Shown here one piece after another: positions 6,147 to 12,928 of a stretch of DNA of 12,928 nt. The DNA is from Ruminococcus sp. CAG:382 (lineage in GTDB: Bacteria > Bacillota > Clostridia > Oscillospirales > CAG-382). The notes beneath the pieces are model-generated. The model saw nothing but the letters and a program-made list of their open reading frames with translations. It ran no database searches and had not been told where the DNA came from. The stretch's first letter is position 1. Each line of letters starts with the position of its first letter. Position numbers and translations under genes: made by a program. The stretch spans positions 1,165-14,092 of the forward strand of contig FR892189.1 in NCBI GenBank assembly GCA_000433115.1. Direction: 5' to 3'.

Positions 6147-7070
6147 ATGGAATTCAGGCATTATCCGGTTATGCTCGGCGAGGTCATCGAGGGGCTTGAC
6201 ATAAAGCCGGACGGCGTTTATGTTGACTGCACCCTTGGCGGAGCGGGGCATACGAAAGAAATTCTCAAACATTTGAGCGGCAACGGACGCGTTATCGGTA
6301 TAGACCGTGACGGCGACGCGATTGCGAACGCCGAAAAAACGGTAAATGACGAAAGGTTGCTGCTTTACCGTGATAACTTCTCAAATATAGCTGATGCCGT
6401 GAGTCATTACGGCTTCGAAAAAATCGACGGGGTGCTTATCGATCTCGGTGTGTCTTCCTACCAGTTAGATAATGCGGAACGCGGTTTTTCCTACATCAAT
6501 GATGCGCCGCTTGACATGCGTATGAACCGCGCTGACAGGTTGAATGCGTACGATGTTGTGAACAGCTATACAAAGGAAGCGCTCGAAAAGATTTTCTTCG
6601 AATTCGGCGAGGAAAAATTTTCGGGAAGGATAGCCGACAGGATTGTCGAAAAGAGGAAGACTGCGCCGATAGAAAGCACGGCGCAGCTCGCCGCAATTAT
6701 CGCTTCAGCGATACCGAAATCGGTGAAATTTGACGGTCATCCCGCCAAAAGATGCTTTCAGGCAATACGAATTGAAGTTAACGGAGAATTGGACGTCATT
6801 GAACCAACTCTCCGGACCGGATGCGACCTCCTGAAAAGCGGTGGTCGCATGACGGTACTCACATTCCACTCGCTGGAGGACAGAATTGTGAAAAATGTCT
6901 TTCGTGAGCTGGAAAACCCCTGCAAATGCCCGAAGGATCTTCCGTGTGTATGCGGTAAGATGCCTGTGGCTAGGGTACTGACCCGCAAGCCGTCGGTCCC
7001 TTCAGAGCAAGAACTCGCTGAGAACAGCCGATCAAAATCCGCAAAGCTCAGAATCATAGAAAAATTATAG
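6147..7070 (+). CDS. rsmH: 16S rRNA m4C1402 methyltransferase RsmH (MraW)
   Basis: Transfers a methyl group from S-adenosylmethionine to N4 of cytosine 1402 in 16S rRNA, in the decoding centre. The 307-residue protein is of normal length. Visible are HYPVML (5-10), the SAM-binding DCTLGGAGHT (27-36), IDGVLIDLGVSS (93-104), RGFSYINDAPLDMRMN (112-127), FQAIRIEVNGEL (204-215), TFHSLEDRIVK (239-249), a Cys-rich loop (259-269) and the C-terminal basic segment ending in KLRI. The start follows the mraZ stop after one nucleotide and has no clear Shine-Dalgarno site, so translation is probably coupled to mraZ. It is a standard second gene of dcw clusters. Confidence 0.97.
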   Translation: MEFRHYPVMLGEVIEGLDIKPDGVYVDCTLGGAGHTKEILKHLSGNGRVIGIDRDGDAIANAEKTVNDERLLLYRDNFSNIADAVSHYGFEKIDGVLIDLGVSSYQLDNAERGFSYINDAPLDMRMNRADRLNAYDVVNSYTKEALEKIFFEFGEEKFSGRIADRIVEKRKTAPIESTAQLAAIIASAIPKSVKFDGHPAKRCFQAIRIEVNGELDVIEPTLRTGCDLLKSGGRMTVLTFHSLEDRIVKNVFRELENPCKCPKDLPCVCGKMPVARVLTRKPSVPSEQELAENSRSKSAKLRIIEKL

Positions 7071-7093
7071 AAAGTTAAAACGGAGGTTGCAAA

Positions 7094-7630
7094 ATGGAAA
7101 TGAATGTACGCAAAAGTTCTGATATAATCAATATCGGTAAAGTTCAGAAACGCACCTCCGATGTCAGACGCTCATCTGCCGGAAAACCGGCCGCAAGAGG
7201 GCACAGCGGCAGACGCCTCAAGGCAAGGAAAATCATCAATTACCGCAAGAAAGACAAAGCGCCGTTCCCGATGGCGTTCGTTCTCGGCATCGTGACGCTT
7301 ACGGTCCTTCTCCTGCTTCTCATGATGAATTATGCTGAGGTCGACAGATATAACGGTAGCATTGCCGATCTCAAAAGTCAGCTCACCGATCTGCAGAAGG
7401 AAGCCGATAAGTTGGAGCAGAGGCTTGACAGAAAAGATGATCTTGTCTATGTCGAAGAATATGCATCCGAAAAATTGGGCATGGTCAAATCGACCGATCT
7501 TCAGCGCATAAGCGTCACTCTTATTGACAAAGACAATGCCGATGTTTATAAATATGACGACGGTGACGAGGGAGGACTCGGCGTTCTGCTTTCCGGTTTC
7601 GGAAGAATAATCCGCAATTTCTTTAACTGA
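7094..7630 (+). CDS. ftsL: Cell division protein FtsL-like (small bitopic membrane protein)
   Basis: A 178-residue protein with a strongly basic cytoplasmic N-terminus (1-57), one transmembrane segment (about 58-79, Leu/Met-rich) and a heptad-like coiled coil (about 84-115). This is the layout of FtsL/DivIC division proteins, which bring the septal transpeptidase to the divisome. The position between rsmH and a class B PBP is the usual place for ftsL. The sequence itself is poorly conserved, so the call rests on layout and position. The start is set by GGAGG 7 nt upstream. At 178 residues it is longer than the usual 90-130, with an acidic tail (about 146-160) and a C-terminal amphipathic-looking stretch, GVLLSGFGRIIRNFFN. 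Confidence 0.85.
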   Translation: MEMNVRKSSDIINIGKVQKRTSDVRRSSAGKPAARGHSGRRLKARKIINYRKKDKAPFPMAFVLGIVTLTVLLLLLMMNYAEVDRYNGSIADLKSQLTDLQKEADKLEQRLDRKDDLVYVEEYASEKLGMVKSTDLQRISVTLIDKDNADVYKYDDGDEGGLGVLLSGFGRIIRNFFN

Positions 7631-7653
7631 CATTTGATATTATAGCATTGTTT

Positions 7654-7697
7654 ATGGCTTTTGTAAATATAATTGATTTATAAAAGCCATTTCTTTT
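7654..7697 (+). terminator. Terminator-like hairpin inside the dcw cluster
   Basis: A 15-bp stem (7654-7668 with 7676-7690, one G-T pair) has a 7-nt loop and is followed by the T-rich run TTCTTTT. It lies in the 112-nt gap between ftsL and the PBP gene, the longest gap in the cluster. It may reduce read-through, act as an attenuator or form an mRNA processing site. No convincing promoter follows it. The AT-rich upper stem makes it weaker than the other terminators in the window. Confidence 0.55.
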
Positions 7698-7742
7698 GCG
7701 GAGCATAGGGCTTTCGGAAATTGCGTGTCGTGAGGAACAGCA

Positions 7743-9959
7743 GTGAAAAACAAACAAACAACAACCTCAAAATCTATAATCGCAAGAAGCCGTGTTGCAC
7801 TCGCGTTACTTATAGCCTGCCTTGTCGGTCTGATAGCGCGGCTTGTCAACCTGCAGCTCAAGGATTCGGAAGATCTTAAGGGCAGAGCGGTCAATCAGTA
7901 TACATATGAAATAACATTGGAAGCCGATCGCGGAAATATCTATGACCGCAACATGAAGCAGCTTGCCCGCAGCTCCACCGTACAGACGATTTTCATCTCA
8001 CCCCGCGACATAGAGAGCGATGCACAGGCAGAGCTTATTGCGACAAATCTTTCGGAAATTCTCGGTGTTGATAAAGAAGCGATAATCGAAAAAACGAAAA
8101 AAACGAAATCAGCATATCAGATAATCAAAAAAAAGGTCGAGGAAAAGGAAGAGCTTGCGGTCAGAGACTTTGTTGAGCGCAACAATCTCCACAGACAGGT
8201 GTGCTTCGAGGAAGGTACTAAGCGTTATTACCCGTACAGTATGCTTGCCTCTCAGGTTATCGGATTCACCGGCACCGACAATACCGGTCTGACGGGCATT
8301 GAACTGACATACAATTCGATTCTTGCCGGCGTAAACGGCAGAGCGGTGAAGGGCAGAGACGGCAACGGCAATGAGCTTCCGTTCAACTACGAAACATATA
8401 TCGATAAAATCGACGGTCAGGATATTGTATTGACTATCGACAGAAACATCCAGTCCATTATGGAAAAGTATATCAAGCAGGGCTACGACGAGAATAAGCC
8501 TACATACGGTATACGGGCAATAATGATGGATGTCGATACGGGCGAAATTCTCGGCATGGTTTCATACGAGGGCTTCGATCTGAACAACCGCAATACGCTT
8601 GTCGGCAGCTATCTTGAACGCTATGAAGCGTTTGAGGGTACCGATGAAGAGAAGCAGAAGTATGAATACGAGCTTCTTCAGGAAATGTGGAAAAACAAAA
8701 CGGTGACTGAGCTTTACGACCCGGGTTCCACTTTCAAAATAATAACCACTGCTATGGGACTTGAAGAAAATATCTTCACTCCCGATACACATTACACCTG
8801 CTCCGGCTCCATCCTTGTTGCCGGAACGCCTATCAAATGCCACTCCGGCAAAGTACACGGATCGCAGACCATTGCCGAAGCGCTCGTAAACTCATGCAAC
8901 CCCGCATTTGTTCAGATGGGTCTTGATATCGGACATACGATTTTTGAAAAATATTTCTATGAATTCGGATATACCGAAAAAACCGGATCAGACATAATCG
9001 GAGAAGCAAACAGCCTTTATTACAAAGATCTTTCAAATCCCGCCGACCTTGCACGAAACGCATTCGGTCAGTCTATGTCGGTGACCGCCATTCAGCATAT
9101 CCGCGCCGTAACCGCAATCGCAAACGGGGGCTATCTTGTCACTCCGCATCTTCTCAAGGCGACTATCGACAGCGACGGAAATATGAATACTTCCACGGCT
9201 TATGATAATAAAAAACAGGTTATAAGCGAGTCTACCGCAAATACGATTCTGAAAATGCTTGTCAACTCCACAAAAAATGCGGCTGTTTCGGGCTATAACG
9301 TGTCTTCGAAGACCGGTACAAGTCAGAAGCTGTCCCGTAAGGATGCAGAAGAGGACAAGGAATACTATATTTCGTCATGCGTGTCATTTGCGCCTGCAGA
9401 GGACCCGCAGGTCGCGATCCTCGTGATCGTCGATGAACCTACCGGTCAGTATTATTACGGCAGTCAGGTCGCAGCACCGATTATCGGAAACATACTTTCC
9501 GAGGTGCTTCCGTATCTTGATATTGCAATGAACGACGAAAACGTCGTGAAGAGTTTCACTGTACCGGATTACCGCGGAACCCCGGTCGATCAGGCGTCAT
9601 ACGCTATAAAAAATCTAAAATCCAACACAATACGCTGCATTGTAAGAGGCAACGGCGATACCGTTATTGATCAGATGCCGCGTGTGGGTACAACCGTTCA
9701 GGACGGCGGTGTCATTATACTTTATACAGAAGAAAATGCAAGCAAGTCCACGGTCGAAATGCGAAACTTCAACGGTATGTCCGCGAAGGAAGCACTTGCC
9801 TGGTGCGAACGCAACAACATAAATCTTGTGATGGAAGGAATATTCAATAAGGAATTCGAAAACTGCCGTGCGGTCAGCCAGTCCGTTGAAGCAGGAAAAA
9901 AGGCAGAGCAAGGCTCTGCCGTCACCGTTTCCTTTATTTACAAGGAAGAAATACAATGA
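7743..9959 (+). CDS. ftsI: Class B penicillin-binding protein with PASTA domains (FtsI/SpoVD type)
   Basis: Septal peptidoglycan transpeptidase that cross-links stem peptides outside the membrane. The 738-residue protein has an N-terminal membrane anchor (about 17-37), a dimerisation domain starting near ADRGNIYDRN (61-70) and a transpeptidase domain. The catalytic STFK (329-332, nucleophile Ser329), SCN (384-386) and KTG (523-525) are all present. Two PASTA domains follow (about 605-664 and 670-734), the usual arrangement of Firmicute PBP2B/SpoVD proteins. The start is GTG at 7743, supported by GAGGA 6 nt upstream; there is no ATG near it. Its stop overlaps the murF start by 4 nt. Division (ftsI) versus sporulation (spoVD) use cannot be decided from sequence, because both share this layout. 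Confidence 0.93.
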   Translation: MKNKQTTTSKSIIARSRVALALLIACLVGLIARLVNLQLKDSEDLKGRAVNQYTYEITLEADRGNIYDRNMKQLARSSTVQTIFISPRDIESDAQAELIATNLSEILGVDKEAIIEKTKKTKSAYQIIKKKVEEKEELAVRDFVERNNLHRQVCFEEGTKRYYPYSMLASQVIGFTGTDNTGLTGIELTYNSILAGVNGRAVKGRDGNGNELPFNYETYIDKIDGQDIVLTIDRNIQSIMEKYIKQGYDENKPTYGIRAIMMDVDTGEILGMVSYEGFDLNNRNTLVGSYLERYEAFEGTDEEKQKYEYELLQEMWKNKTVTELYDPGSTFKIITTAMGLEENIFTPDTHYTCSGSILVAGTPIKCHSGKVHGSQTIAEALVNSCNPAFVQMGLDIGHTIFEKYFYEFGYTEKTGSDIIGEANSLYYKDLSNPADLARNAFGQSMSVTAIQHIRAVTAIANGGYLVTPHLLKATIDSDGNMNTSTAYDNKKQVISESTANTILKMLVNSTKNAAVSGYNVSSKTGTSQKLSRKDAEEDKEYYISSCVSFAPAEDPQVAILVIVDEPTGQYYYGSQVAAPIIGNILSEVLPYLDIAMNDENVVKSFTVPDYRGTPVDQASYAIKNLKSNTIRCIVRGNGDTVIDQMPRVGTTVQDGGVIILYTEENASKSTVEMRNFNGMSAKEALAWCERNNINLVMEGIFNKEFENCRAVSQSVEAGKKAEQGSAVTVSFIYKEEIQ

Positions 9960-11308
9960 TTACGTTCAGACTCAGTGAGGCTGCCGCCGCTGTCGGCGGT
10001 AAGCTTCATGCAGAAAGCGAAGATCTTATATTGAAAAGGCTGTTCCTTGACAGCCGTGAATCGCATGGCGAAACAGGCTTGTTCTTTGCGTTGCGCGGTG
10101 AAAAGCGTGATGCCCACGATTTTGTCGAAGCGGTTGTCGCCTCCGGGAACGCCGCTTTTGTGGACCGCGAAGGTGCATTTGTCAAAAATACCGTGCTCGT
10201 ACCGGACGTAAAAGCAGCTATATATGCTCTTGCCGATTGGTACAGACGTGAAAAATGTCCTGACGTCAAGACCATATGCATCACCGGAAGCGTCGGAAAG
10301 ACAACGACAAAGGACATGACCGGCTTGGTTTTCGCTGCGTCATCTGATGCATACGTTACAAAGGGAAACAAAAACAGCCTGATTGGTGTGCCGCTTTCCG
10401 TTATGTCGATCGAAAACGATGCGGAGTATGCCGTTCTGGAGCTTGGAATGAGCGAACGAGGCGAAATAGAAAGACTCTCCATGTTGGCACGACCCTATCT
10501 TTCTGTCATTACGACCATTGGCTCATCGCATCTTGAGGCGCTCGGAAGCGTTGAAAACATAAAAAACGAAAAATTCGATATACTTAAAGGAGAGCGTCCC
10601 GGCGGCAGAATCATTCTGAATGCCGACAATGTGCTCGAATATGCCGAAGGAAAAAAGTTGGGTGATCGTGCGGTTTTCTGCTCTGCGGAGCGAAATGATT
10701 GCGAATTCTGCGCCTGTGATGTTTCCGAAAACGCGTGCGGTATTGACTTTGTGATTGAACATCACGGAAAAAGGACGCCGATTCATCTCGGAATCGCGGG
10801 AAGACACAACGTTATGGATGCGATGCTTGCATTTGCTGCCGGAACAGAATGCGGTTTTGACGCCGAAAAATGCGCCGAAGCGCTTTCGCACTTCACACCG
10901 GACGGCAACAGACAGCATAGCTACAAAAAAGACGGTATAACTGTAATAGCAGATTGTTATAATGCTTCTCCCGAATCAATGAAAGCGGCTCTTTCGGTGC
11001 TTTCGTCGGCTGAGGGACGAAAAATTGCAGTGCTCGGCGATATGCTTGAGCTTGGAAGTGACTCCGAGGATCTTCACCGCAAGGTCGCGCTTGAGGCGGG
11101 AAGAACGGCTGATGTATTGATTTTTGTCGGCGATATGGCTGAGCTATCCGCTTCGTCGTGCGGCAGAGAATGTTCGGTCTTTTCCGCAGATGAAAAGGCA
11201 GATGCTGCCGGATACCTCGGTTCTATACTGAAAAGCGGTGATACGGTGCTCTTCAAGGCGTCAAACCGTCTGCATTTTGAAGATATAATTAAGGAAGCAG
11301 GATTATGA
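9956..11308 (+). CDS. murF: UDP-N-acetylmuramoyl-tripeptide--D-alanyl-D-alanine ligase
   Basis: ATP-dependent cytoplasmic ligase that adds D-Ala-D-Ala to UDP-MurNAc-tripeptide, the last cytoplasmic step of pentapeptide synthesis. The 450-residue length is typical. It shows LFFALRGEKRDAHDF (42-56), the P-loop TGSVGKTTTK (110-119), GNKNSLIGVP (the MurF-type GNxN...IGxP motif), ELGMSERGEIERL (the MurF-specific GMS..GEI), DCYNASPESM and GDMLELG in the C-terminal half. The start ATG overlaps the PBP stop (ATGA), so translation is coupled, and the same 4-nt overlap joins it to mraY. The murE gene, normally just upstream, is missing here. Confidence 0.95.
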   Translation: MITFRLSEAAAAVGGKLHAESEDLILKRLFLDSRESHGETGLFFALRGEKRDAHDFVEAVVASGNAAFVDREGAFVKNTVLVPDVKAAIYALADWYRREKCPDVKTICITGSVGKTTTKDMTGLVFAASSDAYVTKGNKNSLIGVPLSVMSIENDAEYAVLELGMSERGEIERLSMLARPYLSVITTIGSSHLEALGSVENIKNEKFDILKGERPGGRIILNADNVLEYAEGKKLGDRAVFCSAERNDCEFCACDVSENACGIDFVIEHHGKRTPIHLGIAGRHNVMDAMLAFAAGTECGFDAEKCAEALSHFTPDGNRQHSYKKDGITVIADCYNASPESMKAALSVLSSAEGRKIAVLGDMLELGSDSEDLHRKVALEAGRTADVLIFVGDMAELSASSCGRECSVFSADEKADAAGYLGSILKSGDTVLFKASNRLHFEDIIKEAGL

Positions 11309-12282
11309 ATCAATATGTCGTGGCGGCGCTTGCCGCTGTAATGTCACTCGTTGCAGGTGTTATACTTTATAAAGTTTTCATTCCTGTTTTGCGCAAGGTA
11401 AAGCTCGGTGCTGTGATTCTTGAGGTCGGGCCCAATTGGCATAAGAGTAAGGCGGGAACTCCGATAATGGGCGGAGTCATATTCATAATATCGACCGCCG
11501 CGGCGTTCTTCACCGCGTATTTTGTCCTCATGGACGGCGCATTCACCCCGAGGGTCATCATTAATTCATGCATGCTTCTTGCAAATGCCGCAATCGGATT
11601 TATCGATGACTACGTAAAGCTGTTCAAAAAACGCAACAAGGGACTTTCGGCAGGGCAGAAGCTCATATTACAGGTTCTTGCCGCATCCGGTTATGTTGCG
11701 GCTCTTGCACGCTTTGAGGGAGTGGATACTTCACTGACATTCCCGGGCTTTGACATTGACCTCGGTATATTTTATTATCCTATCGCCATTGTGGTGATTA
11801 CATACATGATAAACTGCGCGAATCTTTCCGACGGCATCGACGGTCTTTGCGGGAGCATTGCTCTCATCATTTCGGTGTTTGTTATAGCCGTAACCGGATT
11901 TTCAACGTCCCTTGGGTTGTTTGAATGTGCGCTTGTCGGAGGGCTTGTTGCGTTTCTTATCTTCAATTTTCATCCCGCAAAAATATTCATGGGCGACTGC
12001 GGCTCGCTGTTCCTCGGAACGGCGCTCGTTGTCGCGGTATCCGATCTTGATATGAATTGGCTTATTCTCACTGCGGGGCTTATTTATCTCATTGAAGGAC
12101 TGTCCGTCATCATACAGGTAGTTTCCTTCAAACTCACCGGAAAACGTGTTTTCAGGATGGCACCGATACATCACCATTTTGAAAAATGCGGATGGAGCGA
12201 GGTTAAAATCGTCGGCGTATTTTCGCTTATAACAGCGCTTTCATGCGCACTTTCGTATTGGCTCTATTACGCACAGCTTTGA
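11305..12282 (+). CDS. mraY: Phospho-N-acetylmuramoyl-pentapeptide transferase
   Basis: Integral membrane enzyme that moves phospho-MurNAc-pentapeptide from UDP to undecaprenyl phosphate, making lipid I. The 325-residue protein is of Firmicute length with about ten hydrophobic segments. Signature motifs are HKSKAGTPIMGG (46-57), GFIDDYVK (98-105, with the conserved Asp101 and Asp102), NLSDGIDGL (173-181), FHPAKIFMGDCGSLFLG (222-238, with Asp231) and MAPIHHHFEKCGWSE (285-299). It overlaps murF by 4 nt and is followed after 28 nt by an ftsW-type gene; murD, often found in that position, is absent. Confidence 0.97.
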   Translation: MNQYVVAALAAVMSLVAGVILYKVFIPVLRKVKLGAVILEVGPNWHKSKAGTPIMGGVIFIISTAAAFFTAYFVLMDGAFTPRVIINSCMLLANAAIGFIDDYVKLFKKRNKGLSAGQKLILQVLAASGYVAALARFEGVDTSLTFPGFDIDLGIFYYPIAIVVITYMINCANLSDGIDGLCGSIALIISVFVIAVTGFSTSLGLFECALVGGLVAFLIFNFHPAKIFMGDCGSLFLGTALVVAVSDLDMNWLILTAGLIYLIEGLSVIIQVVSFKLTGKRVFRMAPIHHHFEKCGWSEVKIVGVFSLITALSCALSYWLYYAQL

Positions 12283-12310
12283 GCCGAAGCGATATCTGAA
12301 AGGAAAAACA

Positions 12311-12928
12311 ATGAACAAGCCGCAAGCAGTTGCAGAAAGGAAAAACGTCCTGCCGGATAATGCGGGACCGAAAAAAGAAAAGAATATCTTTATTCGTTTT
12401 ATCGGTGAATGCGATCGCCCGTTTTTGATACTGGTGATACTGCTGACTGCGATCGGCTCTGTCATGATGTTTTCTGCAAGCTATGCTTTTGCGGAAACCA
12501 ATTTCAGAGACAGCCTGTATTTTGCAAGGAATCAGATGATATGGATATTAATCGGCTTTGTTGTGCTTTGCGCCGCGACCCTTTTCGTGCGTCCGTTTTT
12601 TCTGCGCCGCACCGCAACAATACTGTATGCTGTCATTGTCGCATTGAATGTTCTCGTGTTCTTTCTGGGTATCGCCACTCACGGCGCGGTACGTCAGATA
12701 CAGATATGGAGGATCAACTTCCAGCCGTCTGAGCTGCTTAAAACGATGAATGTGATAATGTGCGCCCGGATTGTTGCAGACAGACCATCGGAAATGAATA
12801 CATTCCGCTACGGAGTTATTCCGTTTGCAATTCTTGCCGTGGTATCTGCCGGCCTTTGTCTGTCACAGAGTCACCTCTCCGCGACAATAATAAACCTGCT
12901 GATAATTTTCTTTATGATGCTGCTCGGA
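12311..12928 (+). CDS. ftsW: SEDS-family lipid II polymerase, FtsW/SpoVE type (5' part only)
   Basis: The first 206 residues, running off the right edge. SEDS proteins polymerise lipid II into glycan strands together with a class B PBP, here presumably the PASTA PBP encoded upstream. After a basic cytoplasmic tail (1-35) come several transmembrane segments, SVMMFSASYA (50-59), which matches the family GxxMxxSASxA motif, and FQPSELLK (137-144), the family QPSE motif. The start at 12311 has GAAAGGA just upstream. Two motif regions diverge from the common form: RQIQIW (128-133), where RRW is usual, and SQSHLS (185-190), where an E-P-D-L-G type segment is usual. The essential C-terminal Asp region lies outside the window. 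FtsW is preferred to RodA or SpoVE because of the neighbours. Confidence 0.9.
   Translation, partial: MNKPQAVAERKNVLPDNAGPKKEKNIFIRFIGECDRPFLILVILLTAIGSVMMFSASYAFAETNFRDSLYFARNQMIWILIGFVVLCAATLFVRPFFLRRTATILYAVIVALNVLVFFLGIATHGAVRQIQIWRINFQPSELLKTMNVIMCARIVADRPSEMNTFRYGVIPFAILAVVSAGLCLSQSHLSATIINLLIIFFMMLLG

Noticed and set aside
7648..7673. TATAAT in the loop region of the ftsL-PBP hairpin as a promoter for the PBP gene
   Set aside because: The nearest -35-like hexamer (TTGTTT) is only 14 bp away and no TGn extended element is present.
12409..12732. 107-codon plus-strand frame inside the ftsW gene
   Set aside because: It is out of frame with the SEDS protein, which continues uninterrupted to the window edge and carries the family motifs; a shadow frame.

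Overview
The window reads as a chromosomal segment from an anaerobic low-to-mid-GC Firmicute of class Clostridia, most likely the Oscillospiraceae/Ruminococcaceae-like group. The evidence is a pyrophosphate-type phosphofructokinase, a mraZ-led division/cell-wall cluster with an FtsL and a PASTA-bearing class B PBP, Gram-positive lipoproteins with Ser/Asp/Glu-rich linkers, and sigma-A-like promoters with strong Shine-Dalgarno sites. The assignment to family is inference; no rRNA or species marker is present.

Layout. (1) Positions 1-1486: a minus-strand gene for a PPi-type 6-phosphofructokinase (79-1326). A terminator lies beyond its stop codon, and an unusually long stem-loop sits at the predicted 5' end of its mRNA. 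(2) Positions 1560-4164: a divergent plus-strand unit with a consensus promoter, an orphan ABC-type solute-binding lipoprotein, a class II fructose-bisphosphate aldolase and a terminator. (3) Positions 4177-5427: a single-gene unit with its own strong promoter, encoding a lipoprotein of unknown function, then a terminator. (4) Positions 5428-5725: a gene-free stretch with a second orphan terminator-like hairpin, the promoter(s) of the division cluster and an array of direct repeats that looks like the MraZ operator. (5) Positions 5726-12928: mraZ, rsmH, ftsL, a PASTA PBP (ftsI/spoVD type), murF, mraY and the first half of an ftsW-type SEDS gene, which runs off the right edge.

How the genes work together. 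The left part places two committed steps of glycolysis (PFK and aldolase) back to back across one divergent promoter region. A sugar-binding-type lipoprotein is inserted ahead of the aldolase. The right part is the dcw cluster: MraZ autoregulates the operon, RsmH modifies 16S rRNA, FtsL and the PBP/FtsW pair build the septum, and MurF and MraY make lipid I. The usual murE (between the PBP and murF) and murD (between mraY and ftsW) are absent here.

I see no phage, insertion sequence, CRISPR array, tRNA or defence gene, and no clearly new multi-gene system. The observations most worth checking are the helically phased repeat array before mraZ, the 5'-terminal stem-loop of the pfk mRNA, the lipoprotein-aldolase pairing, a terminator-like hairpin inside the dcw cluster, and the unexplained structured spacer at 5428-5529.
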